DNA of 45,051 nucleotides. Source: Bifidobacterium oedipodis (GTDB lineage: Bacteria; Actinomycetota; Actinomycetes; Actinomycetales; Bifidobacteriaceae). How positions within the stretch are numbered: the first letter of the stretch is position 1; each line of letters begins with the position of its first letter. Below, in pieces: positions 33,492 to 43,430 of this stretch. The DNA is taken from NCBI RefSeq assembly GCF_012932425.1, contig NZ_JAAIII010000011.1, positions 1-45,051 of the forward strand, given 5' to 3'. The notes under the pieces were generated by a model that worked only from the letters and a program-made list of their open reading frames with translations, ran no database searches and was not told the DNA's origin. A program made the translations under genes and the position numbers.

Positions 33492-34634
33492 ATGAGTGGC
33501 CCGATTCGTGTTGCCCAGGTGGTGGGGCGGATGATGGGTGGTGGCGTCGAGGCCACCATCATGAACCACTATAGGCATATTGATCACAGTCGTGTTCAGT
33601 TTGATTTCATTGCGCAGACCGATTCCACTGTGGTGCCACGCGATGAAATCGAGTCTCTGGGTGGGCGAGTATTTTTCGTCCCGTCGTATAAGAACCCCGT
33701 TGCTTATGTCAATGCGTGCCGAAAACTGTTCACAACAATCAAACCGGACATCGTGCATTCGAATATGAACGCAGTAAGCGTGTTCACTCTGATGGCCGCC
33801 AGTCAAGCCGGAGTAAAAGTTCGCATAGCGCACTCCCATTCCACTAGCAATCCCGCTGAACGCGGCAAGACCTTGGTGAAGAATGTGCTAAGGCCTTTCT
33901 CTCGCGTATATCCCACCCATTATGCGGCGTGCTCTGATTTCGCTGCAAGGTGGCTGTTCGGCGACAAACTAGTTGATTCCGGGGCTGTGTATCTCATGCG
34001 GAACGCCATCGACTTGGATCGTTTCGTTTATTCCCAACAGTTACGAGATGCGAAGCGCTCTAAACTCGGTATATATCCGAATCAGCTCGTGGTTGGGCAG
34101 GTCGGGCGGCTATGCTTCCAAAAGAACCAAGCATTCTCCCTAAAGATGTTCGCAGAACTGTTGAAGCAGCTCCCCGATGCGGTGTTCGTCATCGTGGGTG
34201 ATGGTGATTCCCGCGGCGAGCTTGAGCATCAGTCAAGAGCGCTCGATATCGCCGATCATGTCAAGTTCCTCGGCGTACGTGAGGACGTCGCAGAACTGTA
34301 TTCCATGTTCGACGTGTTGTTGTTCCCCTCCACTTACGAGGGTTTGGGCATGGCTGCTGTCGAGGCGCAGGCAACCGGACTACCAGTCATCGCATCAGAC
34401 CAAGTACCAGATGAAGCCGCTGTCGTTCCTGAACTGATGCAACGCCTCTTGTTGAATTCGGATCCCGCACAATGGACCGAGGCCGTCGCATCAGCCAGGA
34501 ATGTCTCGATAAAGCGCTTGGGACGAAAAACCGAGCTTACACGAGCCGGCTACGACATCCACCAAAGTGCAAAACAACTTACCAATTGGTACGAAACATT
34601 GTCTACGGGGAATCATTCAAGGGGAATTGCATGA
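33492..34634 (+). CDS. Glycosyltransferase family 4, first gene of EPS half 2 (380 aa)
   Basis: A GT-B transferase of the EpsF type: IRVAQVVGRMMGGGVEATIM, KPDIVHSNMNAVSVFTL and RIAHSHSTSN in the acceptor half. VVGQVGRLCFQKNQAFSLKM, VIVGDGDSRGELE and LFPSTYEGLGMAAVEAQATG, with the E-x7-E motif, lie in the donor half. ATG 33492 follows GAGG at a spacing of about nine. It ends in an ATGA overlap with the next gene, so the operon is translationally coupled. It should add one sugar to the lipid-linked repeat unit of half 2. Confidence 0.87.
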   Translation: MSGPIRVAQVVGRMMGGGVEATIMNHYRHIDHSRVQFDFIAQTDSTVVPRDEIESLGGRVFFVPSYKNPVAYVNACRKLFTTIKPDIVHSNMNAVSVFTLMAASQAGVKVRIAHSHSTSNPAERGKTLVKNVLRPFSRVYPTHYAACSDFAARWLFGDKLVDSGAVYLMRNAIDLDRFVYSQQLRDAKRSKLGIYPNQLVVGQVGRLCFQKNQAFSLKMFAELLKQLPDAVFVIVGDGDSRGELEHQSRALDIADHVKFLGVREDVAELYSMFDVLLFPSTYEGLGMAAVEAQATGLPVIASDQVPDEAAVVPELMQRLLLNSDPAQWTEAVASARNVSIKRLGRKTELTRAGYDIHQSAKQLTNWYETLSTGNHSRGIA

Positions 34635-35905
34635 ATAACAGGGTCGCCGTAATCACCTCTGGTTACCTTCCCGTTCCCAACGTTCTTGGCGGCGCGGTGG
34701 AGGCACTTGACATGATGATGGTGCGGGAGAACGAGCGTACTGCGGATTTCGATTTCACCGTCTTCTCGTCCTGGACCAAAGAGGCGGAAAAAGTTGCCCA
34801 AGAGGAATCGCTGAAGCACACGCAATTCCGATTCGTCAAGACGCCGACACTAGTACGTTGCGCGGATCGCATGATCTACATGGCTGCCAAATACCTGCTT
34901 CGCAAGAAGAAACTCATGAGCTACCGATATATCGCGCAACGGTTGTGGTATATACATAAAGTCGCCAAGACCCTTGCCCATGGCGACGCGAACGGTAACG
35001 CCCCTTTCGACAAGGTGATGATCGAGAATCACGCCACATTGTTCATGACAATGCAGAAGCACGGCAACGCCGAGCGTTATGCGGGCAAAGTGTATTACCA
35101 CCTTCACAATGAAGTCTTGAACGATTTCGGCTGTAAAAAGGAGATCTCACAGGTCCGCAGGGTGCTGGGCGTATCGAATTACATCCTCGAAACGCTTGAC
35201 TCATTTCTGCGATCGCATGGCGAGCCTGGGCTGCGCGATGACCAGAAAGCAGTTTGGCGCAACGGCGTGGACGCGTCCCGTTTCGGCACGGCGGAGGCCG
35301 CACAGCAGGGGCGATTGTTCCGAAAACAATGGGGTATTCCTGAAGATGCCATCGTGTTCCTGTTCTCCGGTCGTTTGACTGAGGAAAAGGGCGCGGAACA
35401 ACTGCTGCAGGCATTCAAGCAAGTCGCCGCAAAGGAGACAAACGTCTGGCTGGTCATCGCAGGGGCATTCTTCTTCAATTCGAGCATCGCAAGCCCGTTT
35501 GAACAACGGCTTCACCAACTTGCGGACGATCCCACGGTAAAGAATCGAATCGTCTTCACCGGATTCGTGAATTATGAGGATATGCCCGCGGTCTACGCCA
35601 TGTCGGACATATGTGTTCTGCCGAGCATTTGGGACGATCCTGCGCCGCTGGCGGTTATCGAGTCTCTAGTTTCCGGAAAGCCGCTGATCACCACGAGATC
35701 AGGCGGCATCCCCGAATATGCGGATGATGAATGCGCCATTGTTCTAGATCAGGACGAAAACCTTGTAAGCAACTTGGTCGAAACAATGATGCTGCTTGCA
35801 GACTCTCCCGAACGACGGCAAGCAATGAGCCTTCATGAAGCTGTTGTAGCCCCGAGCATGAGTGAACATTCGTTTATGCTTCGTTTAAGGGAATTGCTGG
35901 GGTGA
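34631..35905 (+). CDS. Glycosyltransferase family 4 (424 aa)
   Basis: A GT-B transferase beginning VAVITSGYLPVPNVLGGAVE. The donor half has LFSGRLTEEKGAEQLLQAFK, YAMSDICVLPSIWDDPAPLA and VIESLVSGKPLITTRSGGIP, the classic GT4 signature. ATG 34631 is chosen because it overlaps the previous stop by four bases and AAGGGGAA lies upstream. The frame is open back to 34472 only as an overlap with the previous gene. It is the second sugar-adding enzyme of half 2. Confidence 0.87.
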   Translation: MNNRVAVITSGYLPVPNVLGGAVEALDMMMVRENERTADFDFTVFSSWTKEAEKVAQEESLKHTQFRFVKTPTLVRCADRMIYMAAKYLLRKKKLMSYRYIAQRLWYIHKVAKTLAHGDANGNAPFDKVMIENHATLFMTMQKHGNAERYAGKVYYHLHNEVLNDFGCKKEISQVRRVLGVSNYILETLDSFLRSHGEPGLRDDQKAVWRNGVDASRFGTAEAAQQGRLFRKQWGIPEDAIVFLFSGRLTEEKGAEQLLQAFKQVAAKETNVWLVIAGAFFFNSSIASPFEQRLHQLADDPTVKNRIVFTGFVNYEDMPAVYAMSDICVLPSIWDDPAPLAVIESLVSGKPLITTRSGGIPEYADDECAIVLDQDENLVSNLVETMMLLADSPERRQAMSLHEAVVAPSMSEHSFMLRLRELLG

Positions 35906-35909
35906 ATTT

Positions 35910-37322
35910 GTGAACAAGTATAAAAATCTGCTGATTAATATAGGTTTATTCGGTCTCAGCGCCGTAGCAACTAAGCTGATGGCTTTTATTCTAATGCCGC
36001 TTTATACCCTGCATTTCACTACGGGCGAATACGGCGTAATGGATATGGCGACTATTCTAATCACCTTGTTGTTCCCGATACTAACTTTATTAATCAGCGA
36101 GGGAATGCTCCGGTTTATTCTCGATGACAAAGCTAATGTGAAATTCTATATTACTGAAAGTTTTGTGGTAATGACTGCAAGCTGCATGGTCTTGCTGGCA
36201 TTGCTGCCACTATTGGATTTACCAATATTTGGCGGTCTTGGTGAATATAAATGGTGGTTTTTGCTATCTTACATAGCATTATGCTTTCCCACGGTAATGT
36301 CCACTGTTGCAAGGGCACTGGATCAAACGCGGCTTATGGCTTATGCTTCAATCCTCTCAGCAATTTTGATGGGAATTATCGCCTATGTGACCATCGCACG
36401 CATGAACCTTGGCTTGATTGGATATTTCTACTCGTACATCATTGGAAATGGCTCTGCGGCTTTGATTTATATTGTAGGCGGCAGGCAGTATCAATTCATA
36501 AGTCTTTCAGAGTGGATAAACAAACGCCATCTCCGTAAAGATTTATGGAGATATTCTTTGCCGTTGGCTCCGAATAGTTTATGTGACCAAATCCAGACAA
36601 CCGCAAGTAGATTGATTTTAACCGGAACACTAGGTATTTCCTTTTCTGGCCTATATGCAGCAGCATCGAAAATACCAAATCTTCTGAATGTACTACAACA
36701 GATTTTCTCTCTAGCTTGGCAAATATCAACGTTTCAAGAGTTTAGAAGCAGAAGCCTAAAACATTTCTACGATGTTATATGGCGAGGATACAACGCCATA
36801 ATGGTGCTTGGAAGTTCTTTGGTAATACTTTTGACCTCATTCATTGCGAAAATATTAATGCAAGGATCTTTTTACGCCGTTTGGCCGATAACTACCATTC
36901 TGGTTCTTTCATTCTATTTAGCATCCCTCTCTAATTTCCTAGGAACAATTTACCAAGCATACATGCATACCAATTCTTTATTACTTGGAACTTTTGCGGG
37001 AACAATGGTTTGTATAGCGTGGACTGCCACAACAGTAAGTCATTTAGGAATTGTATCCGCCGCAACAGGAGCACTGATTGCCAATCTTCTTATTTTCATT
37101 ATTCGCGCGATAGATACTCGTAAATTTATGAAAATAGATTTCCATATATACAAATTTTTAACAACTCTTTTTCTTTTAGCCGCACAGACAACAATTGTTT
37201 TTCTGCAATTTACTCAATATCAAGTGTTTTCTCTTTTTTGTTTCCTAGGCATTACCCTTATTCAATGCTTTGAGTTATTACCCTTCATGAAAATAATTGT
37301 TAAGAAGAAAGAACAACACTAA
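35910..37322 (+). CDS. wzx: Polysaccharide flippase, Wzx-like (470 aa)
   Basis: A polytopic membrane protein of the MOP flippase superfamily with about 12-14 hydrophobic segments. INIGLFGLSAVATKLMAFIL and MPLYTLHFTTGEYGVMDMAT are the familiar start of polysaccharide biosynthesis flippases. GTG 35910 lies four bases after the previous stop and reads through the GGGGTGAA site. The gene is clearly richer in A and T than the two GT4 genes, which suggests a different origin. It exports lipid-linked units of half 2, in parallel with the flippase at 15594-17108. Confidence 0.85.
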   Translation: MNKYKNLLINIGLFGLSAVATKLMAFILMPLYTLHFTTGEYGVMDMATILITLLFPILTLLISEGMLRFILDDKANVKFYITESFVVMTASCMVLLALLPLLDLPIFGGLGEYKWWFLLSYIALCFPTVMSTVARALDQTRLMAYASILSAILMGIIAYVTIARMNLGLIGYFYSYIIGNGSAALIYIVGGRQYQFISLSEWINKRHLRKDLWRYSLPLAPNSLCDQIQTTASRLILTGTLGISFSGLYAAASKIPNLLNVLQQIFSLAWQISTFQEFRSRSLKHFYDVIWRGYNAIMVLGSSLVILLTSFIAKILMQGSFYAVWPITTILVLSFYLASLSNFLGTIYQAYMHTNSLLLGTFAGTMVCIAWTATTVSHLGIVSAATGALIANLLIFIIRAIDTRKFMKIDFHIYKFLTTLFLLAAQTTIVFLQFTQYQVFSLFCFLGITLIQCFELLPFMKIIVKKKEQH

Positions 37323-38326
37323 TGAATGATAACCTCAAAAAAACATCTCCACTCATTTCTGTAATAGTGCCGGTGTATAAGGTTGAAGCATATCTTGATC
37401 GTTGCGTGCAGTCCATCATCAACCAGACATACTCAAATATGGAAATATTTCTTGTCGATGATGGATCCCCAGATTCTTGTCCATGTATTTGCGAAAAATG
37501 GGCAAAAAAAGATAATCGCATACATGTAATTCACAAGACGAATGGCGGACTGGCATCAGCTCGCAATGCAGGACTTGATGCATGCACTGGTTCCTATATA
37601 GGTTTTGTAGATTCTGACGACTATATTGAACCGGATATGTATGCAACATTGATGAAAAATATCCAATCATTCGATGCTGAATTATCAATTATAGGCGTCA
37701 AGAGGGTATATGAAGATGGGAAAGTTCATGCTATAGGCCCAAAGATAGGACCTATAGCAATGGACTCTGCGGAAGCATTTCGATATATAAATCTTCCAGG
37801 ATATTTTGATGTTGCGGCTTGGAATAAGTTAGCATCACGTACGTTATTTGAAAACCTGCGTTATCCGACTTCAGAAAAGACAGCAGAAGATTATCCAGTC
37901 ACCTATGCTTTACTCGATAAGGCTGAGACGATCGTATACGACTCGAAAGCTTGCTACTCATATTGTCAATACTCCAGAACAACATTATCCGGCGGCATCT
38001 CTGATGCTAAATATCGCTTCAGCCTGCAAATGCTCAGACTAGTTCAAGAGCATTATCCGGAAAGTATTGATTACGCTCTATACGGACATGTCTTTGCTTC
38101 AGTAAGTATGTACGACGCTATACTTTCATCTAGACAATTAGATAAATACCGTTCATATGAAAAAGAAGTCATCAATTTAGTGAAAAAATCTTATCCCACA
38201 ATCAGAAAAAAAATACAGCTACCTACGTTAAGACGTATGCAAATTTCTTTTCTTTATCATTCTCCTGCTTTATATAAGCTACTTTTTCTATTTTATAAAC
38301 ATATGAATAAAAAATTAATTGATTAA
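37322..38326 (+). CDS. Glycosyltransferase family 2 (334 aa)
   Basis: A GT2 with ISVIVPVYKVEAYLDRCVQS, IFLVDDGSPDSCP, NGGLASARNAGLDACTG and GFVDSDDYIEPDM, covering the nucleotide site and the metal-binding DSDD. TAEDYPVTYALLD is the E-D region of the catalytic half. ATG 37322 shares one base with the flippase stop (TAATG). There is a basic, hydrophobic C-terminus (LYKLLFLFYKHMNKK) that may touch the membrane. AT-rich like its neighbours. Confidence 0.87.
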   Translation: MNDNLKKTSPLISVIVPVYKVEAYLDRCVQSIINQTYSNMEIFLVDDGSPDSCPCICEKWAKKDNRIHVIHKTNGGLASARNAGLDACTGSYIGFVDSDDYIEPDMYATLMKNIQSFDAELSIIGVKRVYEDGKVHAIGPKIGPIAMDSAEAFRYINLPGYFDVAAWNKLASRTLFENLRYPTSEKTAEDYPVTYALLDKAETIVYDSKACYSYCQYSRTTLSGGISDAKYRFSLQMLRLVQEHYPESIDYALYGHVFASVSMYDAILSSRQLDKYRSYEKEVINLVKKSYPTIRKKIQLPTLRRMQISFLYHSPALYKLLFLFYKHMNKKLID

Positions 38327-38342
38327 AACTTATGGAGGATTC

Positions 38343-39080
38343 ATGCTTCACGCATTGAAACATGTAATATCTGGGATGATATATGGGCATAAAGCAACTT
38401 CAGATCGATACGTTGCCTGGCTTCGAAAACAGGGTGTTCGCATCGGCAGTCACGTCCATTTATATACTCCTTGGTCTATAAAGATTGATACGCAGAGGCC
38501 ATGGATGATTGAAATTGGCAACAATGTGCATATCACCGCAGATTGTTCAATTCTTCAGCATGACTACAGTTGGAGCGTCATTCAACATCTGACAGGCGAG
38601 GTACTTGGAGCATGTGGCAAAGTACATATTGGGAATAATGTATTTATTGGACAAAAAACTGTAGTGCTCCGCGGCACTGAAATTGGTGACAATACCATCA
38701 TTGGTGCCGGAAGTGTGGTTGTAGGCAGACTCGAAGGAAATGCTGTCTACGCTGGGGTACCAGCACGAAAGATATCAAATTTAGACACATTCATTGCCAA
38801 GCGTCGAACACAGCAAATTATTGAAGCCACTCAACTTGTTGAAGAATATAAAGCTGTATATAAACAGTTTCCCAGCAAGGAAATTTTAAGAGAATTCTTC
38901 TGGCTCTTTGAACAAAGAGCCAGCAATGTCGCATTGAATCCTGTATTCCAAAAAGTTCACGAGCTTGATGACAATAAGGAGCGTTCTACGCAAGCGTTCA
39001 TGAAAAGTCATCCTCAATTCGATAACTATGAATCATTTCTTGCCTATATAAAAGAACACGACAATAGCAATATCGTTTAA
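38343..39080 (+). CDS. Hexapeptide-repeat acetyltransferase (245 aa)
   Basis: A left-handed beta-helix acyltransferase of the WcaF/maltose O-acetyltransferase type, which would O-acetylate a sugar from acetyl-CoA. The repeats are visible as IEIGNNVHITADCSI, VHIGNNVFIGQKTVVL and TEIGDNTIIGAGSVVV, ending in VYAGVPARKI, the typical close of the domain. HDYSW near residue 80 supplies the likely catalytic His. About 75 helical residues follow the domain, longer than in the basic family. ATG 38343 is chosen for GGAGG five bases upstream. Confidence 0.85.
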   Translation: MLHALKHVISGMIYGHKATSDRYVAWLRKQGVRIGSHVHLYTPWSIKIDTQRPWMIEIGNNVHITADCSILQHDYSWSVIQHLTGEVLGACGKVHIGNNVFIGQKTVVLRGTEIGDNTIIGAGSVVVGRLEGNAVYAGVPARKISNLDTFIAKRRTQQIIEATQLVEEYKAVYKQFPSKEILREFFWLFEQRASNVALNPVFQKVHELDDNKERSTQAFMKSHPQFDNYESFLAYIKEHDNSNIV

Positions 39081-39439
39081 ATATAGAAAGCCGTATCATG
39101 ATATTCGTCTCCTATACCACACACAACAGACCAATCAACTATAGAATAGTTGTTTTACAGAAATATGGTCTCAACACTACATTATGAAAAATTAGAGTTG
39201 CGGCACATGTCTTAAAATATACTCTTACGTTTTTTAGAAAACTAACGAAGCTGAAAATTTTCGTGAGAAAATTATACTTGTTGATCCTCACAACTTACGG
39301 AGAACGGATTACTACTATCATCAGTTCAAAGTAAGTATAGTAACGCTAACTTACACGTGCTTTGATTGTCTTTCTAATAACAGTTAGAGACCTATTCTAA
39401 CAATAGTTCTCATATCTTGAACTAATATAAAGAAGACAA
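39081..39439. other. AT-rich intergenic region within EPS half 2
   Basis: No gene is visible on either strand. The break in an otherwise tightly packed operon suggests a separate promoter for the polymerase and acyltransferases, or the scar of a lost gene. I see no convincing -35/-10 pair, palindrome or insertion-sequence end. Confidence 0.45.
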
Positions 39440-40663
39440 ATGGATACCATCTTTACTTTTATTACAATGGCTTTCCCTAAAGCTGGAGCTCAGGTTTCAG
39501 GCTTGCCTCTTACACTTAACTTACTTTTAACGGCATATGTAGTATTACGCCATCCTAACCAAACTTTATTAAGTATTCAGAAATATCATGACCTTGCTGT
39601 TGCTTATGCTCTTCTATTTGTGTTCGGCTTACATTCTATGTTACTGGCTGTCGCACAAGGAGTATCGCCATATGCACTTTCTCAAATGCTCATCGTAATA
39701 GGCTCTCCACTAGTTGCCGTCTCAGCATTGCGCCTAAATGCCGAAAAATTTACCAAAATTGTTATCTGTGCGATGCTGATTGTCAATCTCTACGCAGTAG
39801 CTCAATACACAGCAGGAATTGAGAATACAGCCATTGAAGGAATCACCTATACTTATGGACAGAGCATTTTTGATAAGCCCATCGGTCTAAGTGTCGATGG
39901 CACAGCTGAAAAAATGATTTCAACATATCAAAATGGCAATTCATTTGGATTATTTGATGCACTTGGTCTCAGTTATCTATTGAATCGACTCCCAATCGAC
40001 CACAAGTGGAACATTGCTAAATTATGTGCACTATTTCTAGGATTTATCGGATTTATGCTATCTGGATCACGCTCTATCCAAATTCCTTTCATTCTTGTCT
40101 TACTTTTTATTTTAATACAATATATAAAACGAACTCCAAGCAGATTACGACAAAATATAATAGGTGGCTGTATAACAGGATTGGTCATCATGGCCATCTT
40201 TCTCAGCTACAACTCGACAATGATGTCCAAGTTTTTGGATCGATTAATAACTCAAACAGTTGCTGACCCTACGGCCAGCGGCAGAACAGAGCAATGGAAT
40301 ATTATTTTTTCATCTATTAGCAATATGGATACAATAACACTCATTCGTCAGTTCTTATTGGGAAAAAATCCCCAAGCAGATTTTCGTGGCGAGGGGTTAC
40401 CGGATTTTTTTGCCACATTTGGCTTACCTTGTACTATTGCATTTTATAGTGGTCTTATTTTGTTAATTATTCATTGCTGGAAATCGAAATACGGAAAAAC
40501 CACAGCTCTTGGAATCCTATCGGTATCTATCGCATTTTGCTTTGACCAATCATATTATTATCCTCCCGACATTATGAACGTATATCTATTTGCTGCAGCA
40601 GTCTACCTCCTTTCAAATCAAAAAGCAATGCAAACCAGATGTTTAGAAAGAAGATTTGCATGA
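39440..40663 (+). CDS. wzy: EPS polymerase, Wzy-like (407 aa)
   Basis: A membrane protein with about ten hydrophobic segments and a large polar loop near residues 265-310 between hydrophobic parts, as in Wzy and O-antigen ligases. LSGSRSIQIPFILVLLFI and ADPTASGRTEQWNIIFSSIS are the family's S-G-S-R and R-x-x-x-W blocks; GEGLPDFFATFGLPCTIAFY follows the loop. It would join repeat units of half 2 on the outer face of the membrane. ATG 39440 follows AAGAAG. Only the general family is certain. Confidence 0.75.
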   Translation: MDTIFTFITMAFPKAGAQVSGLPLTLNLLLTAYVVLRHPNQTLLSIQKYHDLAVAYALLFVFGLHSMLLAVAQGVSPYALSQMLIVIGSPLVAVSALRLNAEKFTKIVICAMLIVNLYAVAQYTAGIENTAIEGITYTYGQSIFDKPIGLSVDGTAEKMISTYQNGNSFGLFDALGLSYLLNRLPIDHKWNIAKLCALFLGFIGFMLSGSRSIQIPFILVLLFILIQYIKRTPSRLRQNIIGGCITGLVIMAIFLSYNSTMMSKFLDRLITQTVADPTASGRTEQWNIIFSSISNMDTITLIRQFLLGKNPQADFRGEGLPDFFATFGLPCTIAFYSGLILLIIHCWKSKYGKTTALGILSVSIAFCFDQSYYYPPDIMNVYLFAAAVYLLSNQKAMQTRCLERRFA

Positions 40664-41886
40664 TGATAGACGAAACATTTATTAAATACGTTTACGGAAA
40701 GGAAAAATATATCAGCGGAAATAATTTATATATACAGCATAATGCAATAGACAAAGGGACAACAGATAGAGACAAGTCATCCGATGGAGCTTCTTCATTT
40801 CCCTACTTTTATTGGCTTGATTCCCTTAAGGGATTCGGCATTTTGCTAGTAGTTATGGGCCATACGTGTACTTATGACTCTATACTTCATTGGATTTATT
40901 CATTTCACATGGCTTTATTCTTTATTATCTCGGGATTGCTATTCCGCCCACGTCCACTCATTGAAGCCATAAAGCATAAAGCGAAACATCTACTTGTACC
41001 CTATGTTTTTTTTGCCACTCTCACTTTTGTATACTGGGCGTTAATTGAACGCCATCTACGACCGGATAACATTCCTGTCTCCAGCGCATTTATGAATCTG
41101 TTTCTTGCCCGTGCAGGGTCAGATTATCCGCAGAATGCAGTGATGTGGTTCTTACCATGCTTGTTCGTTACGGAAATAGCATTCCTCATCTTGCTGCGAA
41201 CCCTCCAAATCGTAACCTCTGCATCGTCAAATCGTGTCATCTTACGGCATGCTTTATTCATCGGTCTTATAGTAGTCTGTCTTGCCATCGGTTATTGTTC
41301 TGAGCATTGGCTGATACCAATGTTAAAAACTCGAATGCCTTGGGCTTTGGACATCGTCCCTTTTTCGTTATCGTTTATCATTATCGGCTATCTTCTACAA
41401 CCGCTATTGTCGCCTGTCGATAATATCATTCGTCATTTTTCTTCTATACGACTAGGTGTCGCTGTATTGGGGATCATCGGTTCTGCATTGCTATGGGCAT
41501 TTGTTCAAATCACTAATCTTAATGTGAATTTGAATCTTGCTGTTGTCTCGAATATCGCGTGGATGCTCATTGCATCTCTCTTAGGTTTCGTCTCTTCAGT
41601 GTGTCTTTGTTCAGCTGCGGACAATTCTGCTTTACGTTACATTGGCGCGGCTTCATTAACTATTATGTGTGCACATGAGCCAGTTAAACGCGTAGTTATT
41701 CAATGTTGTACAATGATCGTCAGAACTAATAGTTCGACATTACGCTCTAGTCTGCTTATCAGTTGCGCAATCGTCGCTATCGCTGTATGCATTTGTCTTG
41801 TCGCCCATGTCATGATTAAGCGTTTCGCGCCAATTCTTATAGGCATCAGCAACCCCCCGCAGAAACATACAAAGTGTACGTATTGA
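40660..41886 (+). CDS. Acyltransferase family 3 membrane protein (408 aa)
   Basis: A protein of the acyltransferase-3 family (PF01757), which acylates sugars across the membrane. After about 45 polar residues, YWLDSLKGFGILLVVMGHTC is the typical first segment with the conserved R/K...H. YSFHMALFFIISGLLFRP and PYVFFATLTFVYW follow. About ten hydrophobic segments are visible. ATG 40660 overlaps the polymerase stop by four bases; TTG 40639 is unlikely. A second member is encoded at 42108. It probably O-acetylates or succinylates the EPS. Confidence 0.8.
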   Translation: MMIDETFIKYVYGKEKYISGNNLYIQHNAIDKGTTDRDKSSDGASSFPYFYWLDSLKGFGILLVVMGHTCTYDSILHWIYSFHMALFFIISGLLFRPRPLIEAIKHKAKHLLVPYVFFATLTFVYWALIERHLRPDNIPVSSAFMNLFLARAGSDYPQNAVMWFLPCLFVTEIAFLILLRTLQIVTSASSNRVILRHALFIGLIVVCLAIGYCSEHWLIPMLKTRMPWALDIVPFSLSFIIIGYLLQPLLSPVDNIIRHFSSIRLGVAVLGIIGSALLWAFVQITNLNVNLNLAVVSNIAWMLIASLLGFVSSVCLCSAADNSALRYIGAASLTIMCAHEPVKRVVIQCCTMIVRTNSSTLRSSLLISCAIVAIAVCICLVAHVMIKRFAPILIGISNPPQKHTKCTY

Positions 41887-42107
41887 TAGCACAACATTCT
41901 CGGATCGTCATCTGCTCATATGAAAAAGGAGCATCATTATCTGCCTCGAACCTAAAACTCAACCAATAGATTGGTGTGTTCAAATAGAATGTCGACAGTA
42001 TTCAAGAATACTTGACAAAGTTCACATTGATTTGACAAAAGATATTTGCAAATTCAAATTGACCTCCGATAAATGACTCCTATTCCGTTACTAATAAGGA
42101 TTAAGCA

Positions 42108-43139
42108 ATGCACTCTCAACAACGCATCCAATGGATCGACATCGCCCGCGCGCTTGCCATGTTCCTGGTATTCTTCGGACATCTGGGAGAAACATGGTTT
42201 CCGCTGCTCCAACCCGCGCTCGATGCCATCTACACATTCCACATGCCACTGTTCTTCCTCCTCAGTGGATTATTCTTCAAACCGGGAGTCCGCCTGTCCG
42301 ATCTAGCACGCAAACGAGCACGCACACTGCTGATCCCCTACTATGTGTTCTCAGTGCTTGCTCTTATCTCACCTGTGGTGAAGCTGTTGCAGCCTTCTTT
42401 ATACGCCGAAGCCGGCAAATCCACCACTACAAACCCCCTTCACGAGATCCTATCGATCGTCCTGTCACAAGGAAATTCCGGGCTTTGGTTTTTATGGTCG
42501 CTGTTTGTCGCCCTACTGGCCCTGTGGCTCATACTCCGTCTTACGAAAGGCAACCGGATCGCACAACTGATCGTGCTCCTACTCTGTCTCGCCACCGATT
42601 ACGCCACGGCAGGTGCTGTATGGCGAGACACCATGCCATTTCAACTGGGTAGGATATTCGAGGCCACCGCCTATGTGGGACTGGGACACCTCATCGCGCA
42701 AACCTTCGATATCCGCAGCTGGGATCATATCCCGGTAATACAAAAAGTCGCATGCTTCGCCGCCGGGCTCCTAGCGTTCCTCAGCCTAGAATTCATCACC
42801 GTCACACATCCCGTGTGCACAAGCCCTGCATCATGGCCGCTCGTTTTCCTCACCACGCTAGCAGGAATCGCCACGTCCATTAGCGCCAGCCTTCTAATCC
42901 CCGAATACGAATGGCTGAGCGTCATCGGGCGCGACAGCCTCGTGTTCTACGCCCTCAACGACATCGCTCTGAAGGTCGTGAAATTCGGGCTGTTTTCCGT
43001 CATCAAACTCCCCATTGCCACGATGAATCTCCCGCTCGAGCTAGCAGTGGGATTGTTCATCGTCATACTTGCAATGGGCATCTGCTATGCGAGCAACTTC
43101 TTCATCCAACGGCACATGCGCTGGAGTATCGGAGGGTGA
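42108..43139 (+). CDS. Acyltransferase family 3 membrane protein (343 aa)
   Basis: Second PF01757 member. IQWIDIARALAMFLVFFGHL is the family start with its conserved D-x-A-R/K...H, followed by TFHMPLFFLLSGLFFKPG and LIPYYVFSVLALI. About ten hydrophobic segments. ATG 42108 has AAGGA upstream. A gap of 221 bases separates it from the first acyltransferase, and its base composition is richer in G and C than that of the preceding genes, which suggests separate acquisition. It should add an acyl group to EPS or another glycan. Confidence 0.82.
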   Translation: MHSQQRIQWIDIARALAMFLVFFGHLGETWFPLLQPALDAIYTFHMPLFFLLSGLFFKPGVRLSDLARKRARTLLIPYYVFSVLALISPVVKLLQPSLYAEAGKSTTTNPLHEILSIVLSQGNSGLWFLWSLFVALLALWLILRLTKGNRIAQLIVLLLCLATDYATAGAVWRDTMPFQLGRIFEATAYVGLGHLIAQTFDIRSWDHIPVIQKVACFAAGLLAFLSLEFITVTHPVCTSPASWPLVFLTTLAGIATSISASLLIPEYEWLSVIGRDSLVFYALNDIALKVVKFGLFSVIKLPIATMNLPLELAVGLFIVILAMGICYASNFFIQRHMRWSIGG

Positions 43140-43383
43140 TCACACAGAATAACGACACAGACTGTTATAAACACGCTGAGATACAGGAGGAAAAATACAA
43201 ACCTAAACTTTGTTATCTTTAACATCGCCTTTTTGTTTGACTTCCCCTGAAGACCATTATCGTGGCGATTTGGTTCATTTCACATTACAGTACAAGCACA
43301 TACCACTACCTTAACATGCCACATCTTGATAACAACCTAAGGCAGCGAACTTACCCTTGCACCAAGGATAGGTATGGTCAAAG

Positions 43384-43408
43384 TGTGCAAACCATCGGGC
43401 CCTACAAC
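43384..43408. repeat. Insertion-sequence end-like repeat upstream of DUF6625 gene
   Basis: GTGCAAACCATCGGGCCCTA matches 10629-10648 at most positions (GTGCAAACTATCGGGCACTA) and resembles the arms of the 12277-12361 palindrome. It is 23 bases upstream of the DUF6625 start and ends close to its ribosome binding site. I take it as an insertion-sequence relic. The remaining sequence 43140-43383 shows nothing else. Confidence 0.4.
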
Positions 43409-43430
43409 ATTTTAGGGCAGGAGCAAAAGC

